Counted from the first letter of the stretch, positions 9,894-19,776 are shown. The stretch: 53,096 nt of DNA from Bacteroidales bacterium (GCA_031262295.1 JAISIA010000032.1:1-53096), one strand, 5' to 3'. Program-made: numbers and translations. Notes: generated from the letters alone by a model not told the origin.

Positions 9894-10664
9894 ATGTTAT
9901 TTGAAGATATTGTTTTTGGACCCATATATAGCAGAAGATTAAATCAATCTTTGGGAATTAATCTTTTACCATCAAAAAAGAAGTTTTGTAATTTCAATTG
10001 TCTTTACTGCGAATGCGGCTGGAACGAGGACACAAGTAAGGTTATAGATAGGGTACATAAGAAAGAAGATGTTTTTGAAGCATTAAATAATAAACTAATA
10101 GAAATAAATAGAAATAATATTCCTGTTGATTCCATAACCTTTTCAGGAAATGGAGAGCCTACCTTGCACCCAAACTTTGCCGAAATTATAGACTTTGTAA
10201 TAGAAAAAAGGAATAAGTACATTCCCAATGCAAAAATATCTGTTCTAACAAATGCTACAACTCTTTCCGATAAAGATGTATTTTCAGCCTTAAAAAAGGT
10301 GGATAACCCAATTTTAAAATTGGATTCGGCAATTGAAAAGACCTTTTATTTGATTAGTAATGCAAAAAAAGAGGTTGTTGATATGGATGAGCTTATTGAA
10401 AACCTAATTTCCTTTGGTTCTTATGGCATAATCCAAACTATTCTTCTAAGAGGAGAGCATAATGGAATAGTATTTGACAATACAACAGATGAAGAATTTA
10501 ATGCCTATATTGATGTTATTAAAAAGATAAATCCCCGCTTTGTTATGCTATATCCTTTGGATAGGATACCACCTGAGAAAAATTTAGTAAAATTATCCCA
10601 AGAAGAAATTGAAATTTTTGCACAAAAGATGCGTTTATTGTCAATAGATGTCAAAACATATTAA
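9894..10664 (+). CDS. Radical SAM protein
   Basis: The 256-residue protein carries C32, C36 and C39 (FCNFNCLYC), the CxxxCxxC motif that binds the [4Fe-4S] cluster of radical SAM enzymes. SGNGEPTLHP at about residues 84-93 is the SAM-binding GGE-like region. A short cysteine pair (CECG) directly follows the cluster motif. It resembles the small stand-alone radical SAM proteins of the COG0731 type found in anaerobes. The substrate is unknown. It is 56 bp after the barrel gene and 17 bp before feoB, probably co-transcribed with it. An oxygen-sensitive enzyme next to ferrous iron uptake suits an anaerobe, but no functional link is proven. Confidence 0.85.
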   Translation: MLFEDIVFGPIYSRRLNQSLGINLLPSKKKFCNFNCLYCECGWNEDTSKVIDRVHKKEDVFEALNNKLIEINRNNIPVDSITFSGNGEPTLHPNFAEIIDFVIEKRNKYIPNAKISVLTNATTLSDKDVFSALKKVDNPILKLDSAIEKTFYLISNAKKEVVDMDELIENLISFGSYGIIQTILLRGEHNGIVFDNTTDEEFNAYIDVIKKINPRFVMLYPLDRIPPEKNLVKLSQEEIEIFAQKMRLLSIDVKTY

Positions 10665-10681
10665 ATCAGGAAAGGCGAAAA

Positions 10682-13048
10682 ATGACATTGAATGACCTTA
10701 AAAATGGTGAAAAAGGTATAATAATAAAGATAAGAGGAAGAGGGGAATTTCTAAAACGTATAACCGAAATGGGCTTTATAAAAGGGCATGTTGTAGAAGC
10801 AATAAAGGCAGCTCCTTTTAATGACCCTGTACAATATAAAATCCTTTCTTCTGAACTTTCAATCCGCAGAAGTGATGCAGCATTAATAGATATAATTCCC
10901 TACAATAAGGAAGATAGTAACGATTATTCTTTTGGATACGAAGGAGTGATTGATACAAAAAAGGAAGACAAGCCCTTATTAGAGGCAAAGGGTAAGGTTG
11001 TAGATATAGTCCTTATTGGAAATCCCAATAGTGGCAAGACCTCACTTTTTAATGCAATTTCAGGTTCAAAGGAAAAGGTCGGCAACTACTCAGGCGTTAC
11101 TGTGGATGTAAAAAAGACTGTTGTAAAATACAAAGATTATAAATTAAACATAATTGATCTTCCCGGTACATATTCAATTTCTGCTTATACAAGTGAAGAA
11201 TCCTTTGTTAGGAAATATCTTTTTGAAAATAATTGCGACATAGTAATAAATGTAATTGATGCTTCCAACTTAGAGAGAAACCTATTTTTAACAACACAGC
11301 TAATAGATATGGATGTTAAGATGGTTATTGCACTAAATATGTATGACGAATTGCAAGGGAAAAACGATAGTTTTGATTATACTCTCTTTGGTTCAATGAT
11401 AGGAACGCCCATAGTCCCAACACAGGCAAATAAAAAGAAGAATATAGACAATCTTTTGAAAGAGGCAATTCAAGTATATGAAGGACGCAGTAATATATAT
11501 CGCCACATTCATATAAACTATGGAGAAGTTATTGAAAGAGCATTGGAGCGTTTGAGTGAAAAAATCGCTAAAAGCAAGAACTATTCTGAAAAATTTGCTG
11601 CACGCTATTATGCAATTAGACTATTGGAAAAGGACAAAGAGGTAGAGCAAGAGATAGAAACTTGGATAGATCATCAAGATTTGCACGAAATTGCAGAGAG
11701 TTCAATAAAGAAAATAGAGCAAGCATACAACGAAGATAGCGAAACGACAATAACAAATGCAAGATATGGATTTATTATTGGTGCCTTAAAGGAAACTTAT
11801 AAGAAAACTCATCAAAAGAAAAATAAGACCCTATCGGAGAAAATTGATAGTGTTTTAACCCATCCTCTATTTGGCTATCCAATATTCTTCTTTTTTATTT
11901 GGCTAATGTTTTATTGCTCTTTTGCAATTGGCAATTATCCTATGCAATGGATAGAATGGATAGTTGCAAATATAGGAGAAGCAGTTGGTAAAGCACTACC
12001 TTCGGGCATATTTTCCGACTTTATATCACAAGGAATAATAGGAGGGGTTGGAGGAGTTATTGTATTTCTACCAAACATCCTAATACTTTTCTTCTTTATA
12101 TCCATAATGGAGGATACAGGATATATGGCAAGGGCAACCTTTTTAATGGATAAACTAATGCATAAAATAGGATTGCATGGCAAGAGTTTCGTTCCAATGA
12201 TTGTTGGCTTTGGATGCAATGTTCCAGCCATTATGGCAACGCGTACATTAGAAAATAAGAAAGACAGACTCCTTACTATGCTTATAATTCCCTTTATGTC
12301 GTGTAGTGCAAGACTACCTGTTTATATACTATTAATAGGAACTTTTTTCCCAGAGCATCCTGTTCTAATGCTATGTGCCCTATATCTACTTGGGGTTATT
12401 CTTGCTATAGTTTTCGCTCTTATATTCAAAAAGACAATAATAAAAACTAAGGATGTGCCCTTTGTTATGGAGCTTCCTCCATATAGGATTCCAACTTTGA
12501 AATCCGTACAACTAAACATTGGGATGAAGGCTCAACACTACTTAAAAAAGATGGGAGGAGTTATTTTAATAGCATCTGGTATTATATGGGCGTTAGGCTA
12601 TTTTCCACAACAGGATTCAAATAAAATACAAGACTCCTACATAGCCTCAATTGGGCATTTTATTGAACCAGTCATTAAACCTCTTGGGTTTGATTGGAAG
12701 ATAGGGGTCAGTCTTTTGGCAGGGACAGCAGCAAAGGAAGTTGTCATTAGCACAATGGGAGTATTGTATGAAGGCAATGATGAATCCTCTGTTCAATCTT
12801 TGGGAGAGAGATTAAAAAATGAAAAATATAGTTATGGGGAAAAAATAGGAAAACCAGTCTTTACAACAGCCGCAGCTCTTAGTCTTTTGGTTTTTGTCCT
12901 TGTATATTTTCCTTGTGTTGCCGTATTTTCTTCTGTGTGGAGGGAAAGTGGGAGGTTGTTTTGGGCAGTTTTGCTTGTCACCTACACAACAGCCGTAGCA
13001 TGGATTCTATCATTTATTGTATATAATTTAGCATTATGTTTCCTTTAA
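10682..13048 (+). CDS. feoB: Ferrous iron transporter with fused FeoA domain (FeoAB)
   Basis: The protein imports Fe2+ across the inner membrane. Its 788 residues begin with a FeoA SH3-like domain (1-75, MTLNDLKNGEKG), followed by a linker and the FeoB GTPase: G1 GNPNSGKT (113-120), G2 near T140, G3 DLPG (159-162) and G4 NMYD (219-222). A helical insertion follows, then the membrane domain from about 395 with two Gate motifs (GFGCNVPAIMATR; GTAAKEVVISTMGVLY). The FeoA-FeoB fusion is common in Bacteroidetes and does away with a separate feoA. No FeoC is visible. The last 13 bp overlap the start of lnt, which implies translational coupling. I see no Fur box. Confidence 0.95.
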   Translation: MTLNDLKNGEKGIIIKIRGRGEFLKRITEMGFIKGHVVEAIKAAPFNDPVQYKILSSELSIRRSDAALIDIIPYNKEDSNDYSFGYEGVIDTKKEDKPLLEAKGKVVDIVLIGNPNSGKTSLFNAISGSKEKVGNYSGVTVDVKKTVVKYKDYKLNIIDLPGTYSISAYTSEESFVRKYLFENNCDIVINVIDASNLERNLFLTTQLIDMDVKMVIALNMYDELQGKNDSFDYTLFGSMIGTPIVPTQANKKKNIDNLLKEAIQVYEGRSNIYRHIHINYGEVIERALERLSEKIAKSKNYSEKFAARYYAIRLLEKDKEVEQEIETWIDHQDLHEIAESSIKKIEQAYNEDSETTITNARYGFIIGALKETYKKTHQKKNKTLSEKIDSVLTHPLFGYPIFFFFIWLMFYCSFAIGNYPMQWIEWIVANIGEAVGKALPSGIFSDFISQGIIGGVGGVIVFLPNILILFFFISIMEDTGYMARATFLMDKLMHKIGLHGKSFVPMIVGFGCNVPAIMATRTLENKKDRLLTMLIIPFMSCSARLPVYILLIGTFFPEHPVLMLCALYLLGVILAIVFALIFKKTIIKTKDVPFVMELPPYRIPTLKSVQLNIGMKAQHYLKKMGGVILIASGIIWALGYFPQQDSNKIQDSYIASIGHFIEPVIKPLGFDWKIGVSLLAGTAAKEVVISTMGVLYEGNDESSVQSLGERLKNEKYSYGEKIGKPVFTTAAALSLLVFVLVYFPCVAVFSSVWRESGRLFWAVLLVTYTTAVAWILSFIVYNLALCFL

Positions 13049-14652
13049 AAAAGAATAAAAAGATAAAACTACTTCTTCTATCTGCCCTAACGGGGCTTTT
13101 ATTGGCATTTGCTTGGCCTTCTTTTGGCTTTGCACCATTGCTTTTAATTGCATTTGTTCCCCTTCTTATGGTGGAGGATCATATAACTCACTTTCAAAAA
13201 CAATATTCTCGTTTTGCTGTATTTAAATATTCCTTTTTAGCATTTTTTATTTGGAACATTATTTGCTCATATTGGATATGCTATGCAACACTATTTGGAA
13301 TTGTAGCTCCAATTTTAAATGCTTTTTTGCAGGCTTTGGTTTTCCAACTATATCATATTGCAAAGAAAAACTTATTCAACAATAGGGGAGGTTTCATTGT
13401 CCTTATCTCACTTTGGATTTCTATGGAATATATTCACTATAATTGGGAATTATCTTGGCCATGGATGAGTCTTGGAAACGGATTTGCAAAACGTCCCTTA
13501 TCAATTCAGTGGTATGAATACACAGGTGTATTTGGAGGAAGTCTTTGGGTTTGGATAACAAATTATTTTTTCTATAAGGCACTTGTAGGAAAACCTATAA
13601 GGAATAGTATATTTTTCATCCTTTCAGTTTTGCTTCCAATTGTATTTTCACTTGTAATATACAACAACTATGAAGATGAGGATAACCCTGCTTTGGATGT
13701 TGTGGTTTTGCAACCTAATTTGGAGCCATACATTGACTCTTTACAATTGTCCAACAACCAAATTACAGACCTTATAATAGATATGGCAAGAAAGAAAACG
13801 GACGATAATACAAGTTTTATCTTAGCTCCAGAAGGGTCATTGGAAGAAAATGTTTGGGAAGACCAACTTAAAGAAAATAAAAATCTTGTTAAACTAAGTC
13901 AATTTGTGGGAGAATATAAGAATGCTGTGCTAATTGCAGGACTTTTTTCAAAGAAACTACAAGATGAAACAGAAAAAGATGAGGCATCTCGCCCTGTTAA
14001 ATACGCCCCTAAGCCATACTACTCTGTATATAATAGTGCAATTAGTATAGGAGAAAATAATTCCTTTGTTTTTTATCATAAAACCAAGTTGGTGCCTGGC
14101 GTTGAGCGTTTGCCATTTAAGAAATACATTGGCTTTATATTGGATTTTGCAATAAAATTAGGAAATCTTCCTGTTGGTACATTAGCAATTGACAATAAGC
14201 AACCTTTATACTACTCCAAAGATTCCCTAACAAGGGTTGTAACACCTATTTGTTATGAGTCGGTATATGGACAATATGTGGCAAATAAGGTAAGAGAAGG
14301 AGCACAACTAATCTTCATTATAACCAACGATTCTTGGTGGAAGGATTCACAAGGACATAAACAACACGCCCTATATGCTGCATTGCGTGCTATTGAAACA
14401 AGACGTTACATTGCCCGAAGTGCAAATACGGGAACCTCTTGCTTTTTTAACGCAAAGGGAGAAATGTCCCAACAAACCAAATTCTTTACCCCAGCGGTAA
14501 TAAAATCTAAATTGGTGCCTCAAAATAGGATAACCTTCTATGTTAAATATGGAGATTACATAGCAAGAATATTTTCTTTTATGGCAATAATTGTAATAAT
14601 TGCTATGATAATGGAGAAAATATTTAGGACTATAAAAAAGAAAAATCAATAG
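13036..14652 (+). CDS. lnt: Apolipoprotein N-acyltransferase Lnt
   Basis: Lnt adds the third acyl chain to the N-terminal cysteine of lipoproteins at the inner membrane. The 538-residue protein has an N-terminal membrane domain of about six helices (10-210), a periplasmic nitrilase-like domain (about 220-490) and a last C-terminal helix (about 500-525). The catalytic triad is visible: E266 in APEGS, lysine at K349/K351 in YHKTKLVPG, and C406 in TPICYES. The start ATG lies inside the feoB end (overlap 13 bp). This start gives a normal positively charged N-terminus before the first helix. It is the last gene of the plus-strand run, followed by a 585 bp gene-free gap. Confidence 0.93.
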   Translation: MFPLKKNKKIKLLLLSALTGLLLAFAWPSFGFAPLLLIAFVPLLMVEDHITHFQKQYSRFAVFKYSFLAFFIWNIICSYWICYATLFGIVAPILNAFLQALVFQLYHIAKKNLFNNRGGFIVLISLWISMEYIHYNWELSWPWMSLGNGFAKRPLSIQWYEYTGVFGGSLWVWITNYFFYKALVGKPIRNSIFFILSVLLPIVFSLVIYNNYEDEDNPALDVVVLQPNLEPYIDSLQLSNNQITDLIIDMARKKTDDNTSFILAPEGSLEENVWEDQLKENKNLVKLSQFVGEYKNAVLIAGLFSKKLQDETEKDEASRPVKYAPKPYYSVYNSAISIGENNSFVFYHKTKLVPGVERLPFKKYIGFILDFAIKLGNLPVGTLAIDNKQPLYYSKDSLTRVVTPICYESVYGQYVANKVREGAQLIFIITNDSWWKDSQGHKQHALYAALRAIETRRYIARSANTGTSCFFNAKGEMSQQTKFFTPAVIKSKLVPQNRITFYVKYGDYIARIFSFMAIIVIIAMIMEKIFRTIKKKNQ

Positions 14653-14680
14653 GGATTTTTTAAAAAAGCATTTTTTTAGC

Positions 14681-15115
14681 ACTTGACTTTCTCAAAATAA
14701 TATTGTATCTTTGCCTAAACAAAGACCCATTAAGGGCAAATATAAATAAAAATCCCCCAAGTGCATTCTTACTCCTTTTTATTAATATAACATATTAATT
14801 ATTATGTTATTATGTTTGAATAAATCTTCGTTTTGGAAAATTATTTCTTCGTTTTAGTAAATTATTTCTTCGTTTTATGAGAATAAAACAGCGTTTTAAA
14901 AAAATATTTCTTTGTTTTCTTTTTCCAAAAATTAGGTTTTTATTTTTCAGAACGAAAAAAAGAAAAATTTAATTAAAAACATAGTGTATTATATTAAATA
15001 CTAAGTATTTAATTCTTTAAGAAAATTTTTAATTTTTCTTAAAGAGAAAATATAAATGAAATGTTAAAAAATGTTAAAATTGGGGCAATATTTCAACAAT
15101 TGTGTTAAATTTTAG
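14681..15115 (+). repeat. Dispersed promoter-bearing element, copy A
   Basis: In order: promoter TTG-N20-TATCTTTG (14683-14713); a dyad at the transcript start (TTTGCC with GGGCAAA, 14711-14741); AATAAATCTTCG and three TTCTTCGTTTT boxes (14820-14875); the palindrome TAAAACAGCGTTTTA (14884-14898); a further box (ATTTCTTTGTTTT); AAAAATTAGGTTTTTATTTTTC (14925-14946); and two AAATGTTAAA motifs at 15060-15079 with GTGTTAAA at 15102. The same order is seen in copies D (40717-41235) and E (50869-51353, minus). Copy A is more diverged and lacks the GTCGG-TTG-CCGAC hairpin. It points towards uppS. Confidence 0.7.
14683..14713 (+). promoter_or_regulatory. Promoter at the head of element copy A
   Basis: TTG (14683-14685), 20 nt, TATCTTTG (14706-14713). 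The start would be near 14720, giving an untranslated transcript of about 520 nt before uppS if it is not terminated. Confidence 0.65.
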
Positions 15116-15202
15116 TTAAAAATTTCTTTTTGCCTTTTTGCTCTTTAAAGATTTTTTTCCCTAAAAATAATATTCAAAATGTGGAATAAAGATATTTTTT
15201 AC

Positions 15203-15210
15203 TACCTTTG
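15203..15210 (+). promoter_or_regulatory. Putative -7 box of the uppS promoter
   Basis: TACCTTTG matches TAnnTTTG and lies 27 nt before the uppS ATG. The -33 region has no clear TTTG. Confidence 0.5.
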
Positions 15211-15237
15211 TAAATTCATTTTATATATTAAAAAAAT

Positions 15238-15981
15238 ATGTCTTTAAAAGATAAGATTGCTCTTGAAGCCTTGCCCAAATGTGTTGCCATAATAATGGAT
15301 GGTAATGGAAGATGGGCACAACAAAGAGGAGAAGAAAGGGTTTTTGGACATCAAAACGGGGTTGAAAGCGTCCGTGCTGTTACAGAGGCTTCGGCGGAAT
15401 TGGGTATTGAAAACCTAATTCTTTATGCTTTTTCCACAGAAAATTGGAATCGTCCTACCGAAGAGATAGATGCCCTTATGGAATTGATGTTGCAGGCAAT
15501 AGAGGATGAGACTCCAACTTTAATGAAGAACAATATACGTTTTGAAACCATAGGTGATATAGAAAAATTGAATAAAAAAAATATTGAAGCAATCATTCGA
15601 GTTAAGGAAAAGACCAAAAACAATAGCAGAATGACCCTAATTATAGCCCTAAGCTACTCTTCAAGATGGGAAATTATTGAGGCGACAAAGAAAATTGCAA
15701 AAATGGTTAAGGATGATGAAATTTCAATTAATGATATTGATGAAAAACTATTTTCCAATAGCCTTTGCACTGCCCCTTACCCTGATCCAGACTTGCTTAT
15801 CCGCACCTCTGGGGAGTATCGTCTAAGTAATTTTCTCCTTTTCCAACTTTCCTACTCAGAACTATACTTTACACCAACTCTTTGGCCTGATTTCAGAAAG
15901 GAAGACTACTATAAGGCAATTGTAGATTACCAACACAGAGAAAGACGTTTTGGTAAGACAAAAGAACAATTTAATAAGTAA
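15238..15981 (+). CDS. uppS: Undecaprenyl diphosphate synthase UppS
   Basis: UppS makes the C55 lipid carrier for peptidoglycan and O-antigen by cis-prenyl condensation on farnesyl diphosphate in the cytoplasm. The 247 residues are normal length. The signature IIMDGNGRWA places the catalytic Asp at D21; ENLILYAFSTENWNRP and the C-terminal DLLIRTSGEYRLSNFLLFQ are the other conserved substrate-binding blocks. The ATG follows a TACCTTTG box closely. It starts the conserved Bacteroidetes order uppS-bamA-ompH-ompH. Cells therefore link lipid carrier synthesis and outer-membrane assembly in one locus, although the 73 bp gap before bamA could hold another promoter. Confidence 0.96.
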   Translation: MSLKDKIALEALPKCVAIIMDGNGRWAQQRGEERVFGHQNGVESVRAVTEASAELGIENLILYAFSTENWNRPTEEIDALMELMLQAIEDETPTLMKNNIRFETIGDIEKLNKKNIEAIIRVKEKTKNNSRMTLIIALSYSSRWEIIEATKKIAKMVKDDEISINDIDEKLFSNSLCTAPYPDPDLLIRTSGEYRLSNFLLFQLSYSELYFTPTLWPDFRKEDYYKAIVDYQHRERRFGKTKEQFNK

Positions 15982-16054
15982 ATTTTCTTTTTTATGAAAT
16001 TATTTACAATAAATTGCGTTAATGAAACATTGTACAAAAATAAATAGAGTATAA

Positions 16055-18586
16055 ATGAAAATATTAAATAACCTTGTCGTTTTTTTACTCCTGTTAAATA
16101 CAACTTTTATTTCCTATTCTCAGCAAGATACAACAATAAATAATCTTATTGATATAAATTATTATTCTCCCAAGGAATATGAAATAGGAGGTGTTATTGT
16201 AAGTGGAGCAAATCATTTGGACCATCCTTCAATTATAAATATTTCTGGTTTGGAAGTGGGGACTAAAATATATATTCCAAGTGATAAAATCACAATGGCT
16301 ATTGATAAACTTTGGAAGCAGGGCATATTTGACGATATTCAAATCCTTGTAGATAAGGTTCAAGGACGTACAATTTGGCTAAATATTGCACTAAAAGCTA
16401 AACCGAGGCTTTCATCCTTTCGTTTTGAAGGAATAAAGGCAAGTGAGGCAGACAAAATTAGAGAAACAATAAAATTAGCCTCAGGAGATATAGTTACTGA
16501 AAACCTAAAACTAAACACCATAAATAAGATACGAGATTATTTTATGGATAAGGGCTATTATAATGTTAATGTCCTTTTGCAAGAGACTAAGGATACTACA
16601 ACTACAAGAAATGATGTAACACTCCTATTTAAAATTACAAAGGGAAAGAAAACTCATATTAAAGACATAGTTATAAAAGGTAGTCGGTCCTTAACAACAT
16701 GGATTCCTTTTATGGACTCAAAAGATATTGTCCTTTCAAAGATGAAGGATACTAAGAAGTATCATTGGTGGAAGTTTTGGAAGTCTTCGCGTTTTAGCTC
16801 AAAGAATTTTGAGGATGATAAGAAGGCTATAATAGAAAAATACAACGAGGAGGGCTATCGTAATGCAAGGATAGTATCCGATAGCGTATATTTAGTAAAG
16901 AATAAGAAAGGAAAGCAGGAATTATTCATAGATTTGAATATTGATGAAGGAGATAAGTTTGTATTTAGAAACATAACTTGGGTGGGTAATACAAAATATA
17001 CTTCTGAGGAATTATCTAAGCGTTTGCGTATAAACAAGGGCGACCCTTACAATAAGGCTCTTTTAGAAAAAAATATCCACTATGACCCAACGGGAATTGA
17101 TATTTCCGCACTATATCAGGACGATGGATACTTATTTTTCCAAATAATACCTGTTGAAATTAAGGTTGAAAACGATTCAATTGATATAGAGATGAGGGTT
17201 TATGAGGGTAAGCAGGCAAGAATAGGCAAGGTGTCTTTGGCAGGTAATACTCGTACTAACGATCATGTAATTATGAGGGAATTGAAAACTCGTCCTGGGG
17301 AATTATTCTCTCGTGATAATGTAATACGTTCAATTCGTGAGTTGCAACAATTGCAATATTTTGATCAAGAAAGCCTAACCTACGATATAAAACCTGATAT
17401 TGAAAATGGATTAGTTAATATTGAATATAAGCTAAAAGAAGTGACCTCCGATAAATTGGAGCTTTCAGGAGGCTGGGGTGCAGGAATGATAATAGGAACT
17501 GTCGGTGTTACTTTTTTGAATTTTTCAACCAAAAACTTTTTTGAAAAAGATGCATGGAAGCCATTGCCAAGTGGGGATGGACAACAGCTCTCTGTAAGGG
17601 CACAAACCAATGGAACATACTACTATTCTTTGAGTGCATCATTCACCGAACCTTGGCTTGGAGGAAGAAAACCTAATGCTTTGAGTACCTCTGTTTATTA
17701 TTCATATCAGGATGATGGATATTGGAACAATTCTGGAAGTCCTGAATATTGGTTAAGCATATTTGGAGCATCAGTTTCTTTGGGTAAGCGTTTAAATTGG
17801 CCTGATGATTACTTTACTTTTGTACAAGGAATATCATTCCAACAATACAATGTTAAGAACTATACAGCAATTACCGACTTTTCAAATGGTAGATCAAATA
17901 ATATAAACTATAATCTAACCCTTGCAAGAAACTCTTCTGACTCTCCAATATTCCCAAGATTAGGTTCTGATGTTTCAGTTGCAGGACAATTTACCTTCCC
18001 TTACTCATTAGTTAATGGAAAGGACTACTCCACTATTTCAACTCAGGAAAGATATAAATGGTTAGAATACTATAAGGTTAATGTAAGAGCATCTTGGTAT
18101 TTCAATTTAATAGATGATTTTGTTGTAAGTACAAGAGTGAGATTTGGATTCTTGGGACAATATAATAAGAAGGTAGGTTATTCACCCTTTGAACGATTTT
18201 ACGTAGGTGGCGATGGATTGCAAGGATGGGCATTAGATGGAAGAGAAATTGTTGCACTAAGAGGTTATACAACGGCGGCATTATCTCCTTCTAATGGAGC
18301 AACAGTTTTTGATAAATTTACATTAGACCTTCGCTATCCAATAACTATGAATCCTATGATGTCAATATATGTTCTCACTTTCTTTGAAGCGGGAAACTCT
18401 TGGGCTAATTTTGAAGGATTCTCTCCATTTAAGATGTATCGTTCCTTTGGAGTTGGCTTACGTTTATTTATGCCTATGTTTGGACTAATAGGAATAGACT
18501 GGGGCTATGGTATAGATCAAGTTCCGGGAAGTCCTTCTTCAGGAGGCTCACAATTCCATTTTTCAATTGGACAATCCATAGATTAG
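16055..18586 (+). CDS. bamA: Outer-membrane assembly factor BamA
   Basis: BamA is the core of the machine that inserts beta-barrel proteins into the outer membrane. The 843-residue protein has a signal peptide (about 1-23, ending SYSQ), a series of periplasmic POTRA domains (about 40-445; for example FRFEGIKASEADKIRETI and VSLAGNTRTNDHVIMREL) and a C-terminal 16-stranded barrel (about 460-843). The lid-loop region carries FYVGGDGLQGW. The last strand reads FHFSIGQSID, so the terminal aromatic of the classical beta-signal is not the final residue. Position between uppS and two ompH genes supports the call. Confidence 0.95.
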   Translation: MKILNNLVVFLLLLNTTFISYSQQDTTINNLIDINYYSPKEYEIGGVIVSGANHLDHPSIINISGLEVGTKIYIPSDKITMAIDKLWKQGIFDDIQILVDKVQGRTIWLNIALKAKPRLSSFRFEGIKASEADKIRETIKLASGDIVTENLKLNTINKIRDYFMDKGYYNVNVLLQETKDTTTTRNDVTLLFKITKGKKTHIKDIVIKGSRSLTTWIPFMDSKDIVLSKMKDTKKYHWWKFWKSSRFSSKNFEDDKKAIIEKYNEEGYRNARIVSDSVYLVKNKKGKQELFIDLNIDEGDKFVFRNITWVGNTKYTSEELSKRLRINKGDPYNKALLEKNIHYDPTGIDISALYQDDGYLFFQIIPVEIKVENDSIDIEMRVYEGKQARIGKVSLAGNTRTNDHVIMRELKTRPGELFSRDNVIRSIRELQQLQYFDQESLTYDIKPDIENGLVNIEYKLKEVTSDKLELSGGWGAGMIIGTVGVTFLNFSTKNFFEKDAWKPLPSGDGQQLSVRAQTNGTYYYSLSASFTEPWLGGRKPNALSTSVYYSYQDDGYWNNSGSPEYWLSIFGASVSLGKRLNWPDDYFTFVQGISFQQYNVKNYTAITDFSNGRSNNINYNLTLARNSSDSPIFPRLGSDVSVAGQFTFPYSLVNGKDYSTISTQERYKWLEYYKVNVRASWYFNLIDDFVVSTRVRFGFLGQYNKKVGYSPFERFYVGGDGLQGWALDGREIVALRGYTTAALSPSNGATVFDKFTLDLRYPITMNPMMSIYVLTFFEAGNSWANFEGFSPFKMYRSFGVGLRLFMPMFGLIGIDWGYGIDQVPGSPSSGGSQFHFSIGQSID

Positions 18587-18637
18587 TACGAAAAGAGTAA
18601 TAAAAGCGTTATTAAAAGAAAAAAAACAATTCTTAAA

Positions 18638-19171
18638 ATGAAAAAGATAATAACATTAACACTTTGTTTAGTTGTATCAACTTTGTCTTTTGCACAAAAG
18701 TTTGCCTTAGTTGATACAGAATATATATTAGGAAATATGCCTCAATATAAGCAGGCTCAAAAAGAATTGGACGATTTGTCCATTCAATGGCAAAGAGAGG
18801 TGGAGTCAAAATTTCAAATTGTTGATAAGCTATACAAGTCTTTCCAAGCAGAGAGTGTCCTTTTGCCCGAAGATCTTAAAGCAAAAAAGGAAAATGAAAT
18901 AATTTCTGCGGAAAAAGATGCAAAAGATATGCAAAAGCAACGCTTTGGTAATAATGGAGATTTAGCAAAGAAACGTTCAGAACTTGTAAAACCAATACAG
19001 GATAAAATATATAATGCAATTGAAAAGATAGCTCAGGAAAAGAATTATTCAGTTGTATTTGATAAGGCATCAGGAGCTACCATACTCTATGTTGATGTAA
19101 AGACCGATATTAGCGATTTGGTTTTGGCGGAATTGGGATATAAGGTTAATAGTGGCAAGAAAAGCAAATAG
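18638..19171 (+). CDS. OmpH/Skp family periplasmic chaperone, first copy
   Basis: The 177-residue protein has a signal peptide (1-19, ending SFAQ) and then the Skp fold: KFALVDTEYILGNMPQY, a long helical coiled-coil stretch (about 40-115, rich in K, E and Q) and a C-terminal return (NYSVVFDKASGATILYVD). Skp holds unfolded outer-membrane proteins in the periplasm on the way to BamA. It lies 51 bp after bamA, and a second paralogue follows, as is usual in Bacteroidetes. Confidence 0.92.
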   Translation: MKKIITLTLCLVVSTLSFAQKFALVDTEYILGNMPQYKQAQKELDDLSIQWQREVESKFQIVDKLYKSFQAESVLLPEDLKAKKENEIISAEKDAKDMQKQRFGNNGDLAKKRSELVKPIQDKIYNAIEKIAQEKNYSVVFDKASGATILYVDVKTDISDLVLAELGYKVNSGKKSK

Positions 19172-19196
19172 TTATTATCATTTAAAATAATTATTG

Positions 19197-19204
19197 TATT
19201 TTTG
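19197..19204 (+). promoter_or_regulatory. Possible -7 box before the second ompH gene
   Basis: TATTTTTG fits TAnnTTTG in the 92 bp gap between the ompH genes, 59 nt before the second start. No good -33 TTTG is seen, so this is weak. Confidence 0.35.
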
Positions 19205-19263
19205 CACACCTTGAAAAAAAGTAAAATGCTTAAAGAAATAGAAAATATAACACAATATAAATA

Positions 19264-19776
19264 ATGAAGAGAACGATTCAACTATTAGTTTTGGTTATTG
19301 TTTTATCAATAACAACAAATGTAGTAGCACAAAAAACCATTAAATTGGGACATTTTTCATCCACAGACCTAATTAAGAGGATGCCAGAGGGCGATTCAGC
19401 TCAAGCAGAGATGAAAACCTATATGGACGAGTTGCAACAAGAGGCAGAAAGTATGCAAAAGGAATACCAACGTCTTGTAACAGAATATCAGGAAAAGGAA
19501 GCACAATTGAGCAATCTTTTAAAGGAAAGCAAGCAAAAAGAAATCCAATCTGTAAGTCAAAGATTTCAAGAATTTCAACAAAATGCTGAGATAGAAATTC
19601 AAAAGAAACAAGGAGAGTTGATGACAAAAATAACCGATAAGATAAGAGCTGCTGTTGCAGAAATAGCAAAGGAAAACAAGTATTCCTATATATTTGAAAG
19701 CACAGGCATACTTTGGTATGCAGAAGACAGCGAAGATATAACTCCTCTTTTGGTTAAAAAATTAAATTTAAAATAA
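19264..19776 (+). CDS. OmpH/Skp family periplasmic chaperone, second copy
   Basis: The 170-residue protein has a signal peptide (1-22, ending VVAQ), the Skp-type opening strand KLGHFSSTDLIKRMPEGDSA, a coiled coil at about 45-125 and the end NKYSYIFESTGILWYAEDSEDITPLLVKKL. It is a diverged paralogue of the preceding gene and probably has the same chaperone role with different clients. It is the last gene of the uppS-bamA group. Confidence 0.92.
   Translation: MKRTIQLLVLVIVLSITTNVVAQKTIKLGHFSSTDLIKRMPEGDSAQAEMKTYMDELQQEAESMQKEYQRLVTEYQEKEAQLSNLLKESKQKEIQSVSQRFQEFQQNAEIEIQKKQGELMTKITDKIRAAVAEIAKENKYSYIFESTGILWYAEDSEDITPLLVKKLNLK

Larger units (their letters stand above)
14653..15237. other. Gene-free gap lnt-uppS, filled by repeat element copy A
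   Basis: I see no ORF of coding character. The gap holds element copy A (14681-15115), including a promoter, a TTCTTCGTTTT box cluster and AAATGTTAAA motifs. A long imperfect inverted AT stretch (TTCTTTAAGAAAATTTTTAA and TTTTTCTTAAAGAG, 15012-15047) follows. A second TACCTTTG box near 15203 lies just before uppS. Confidence 0.7.
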
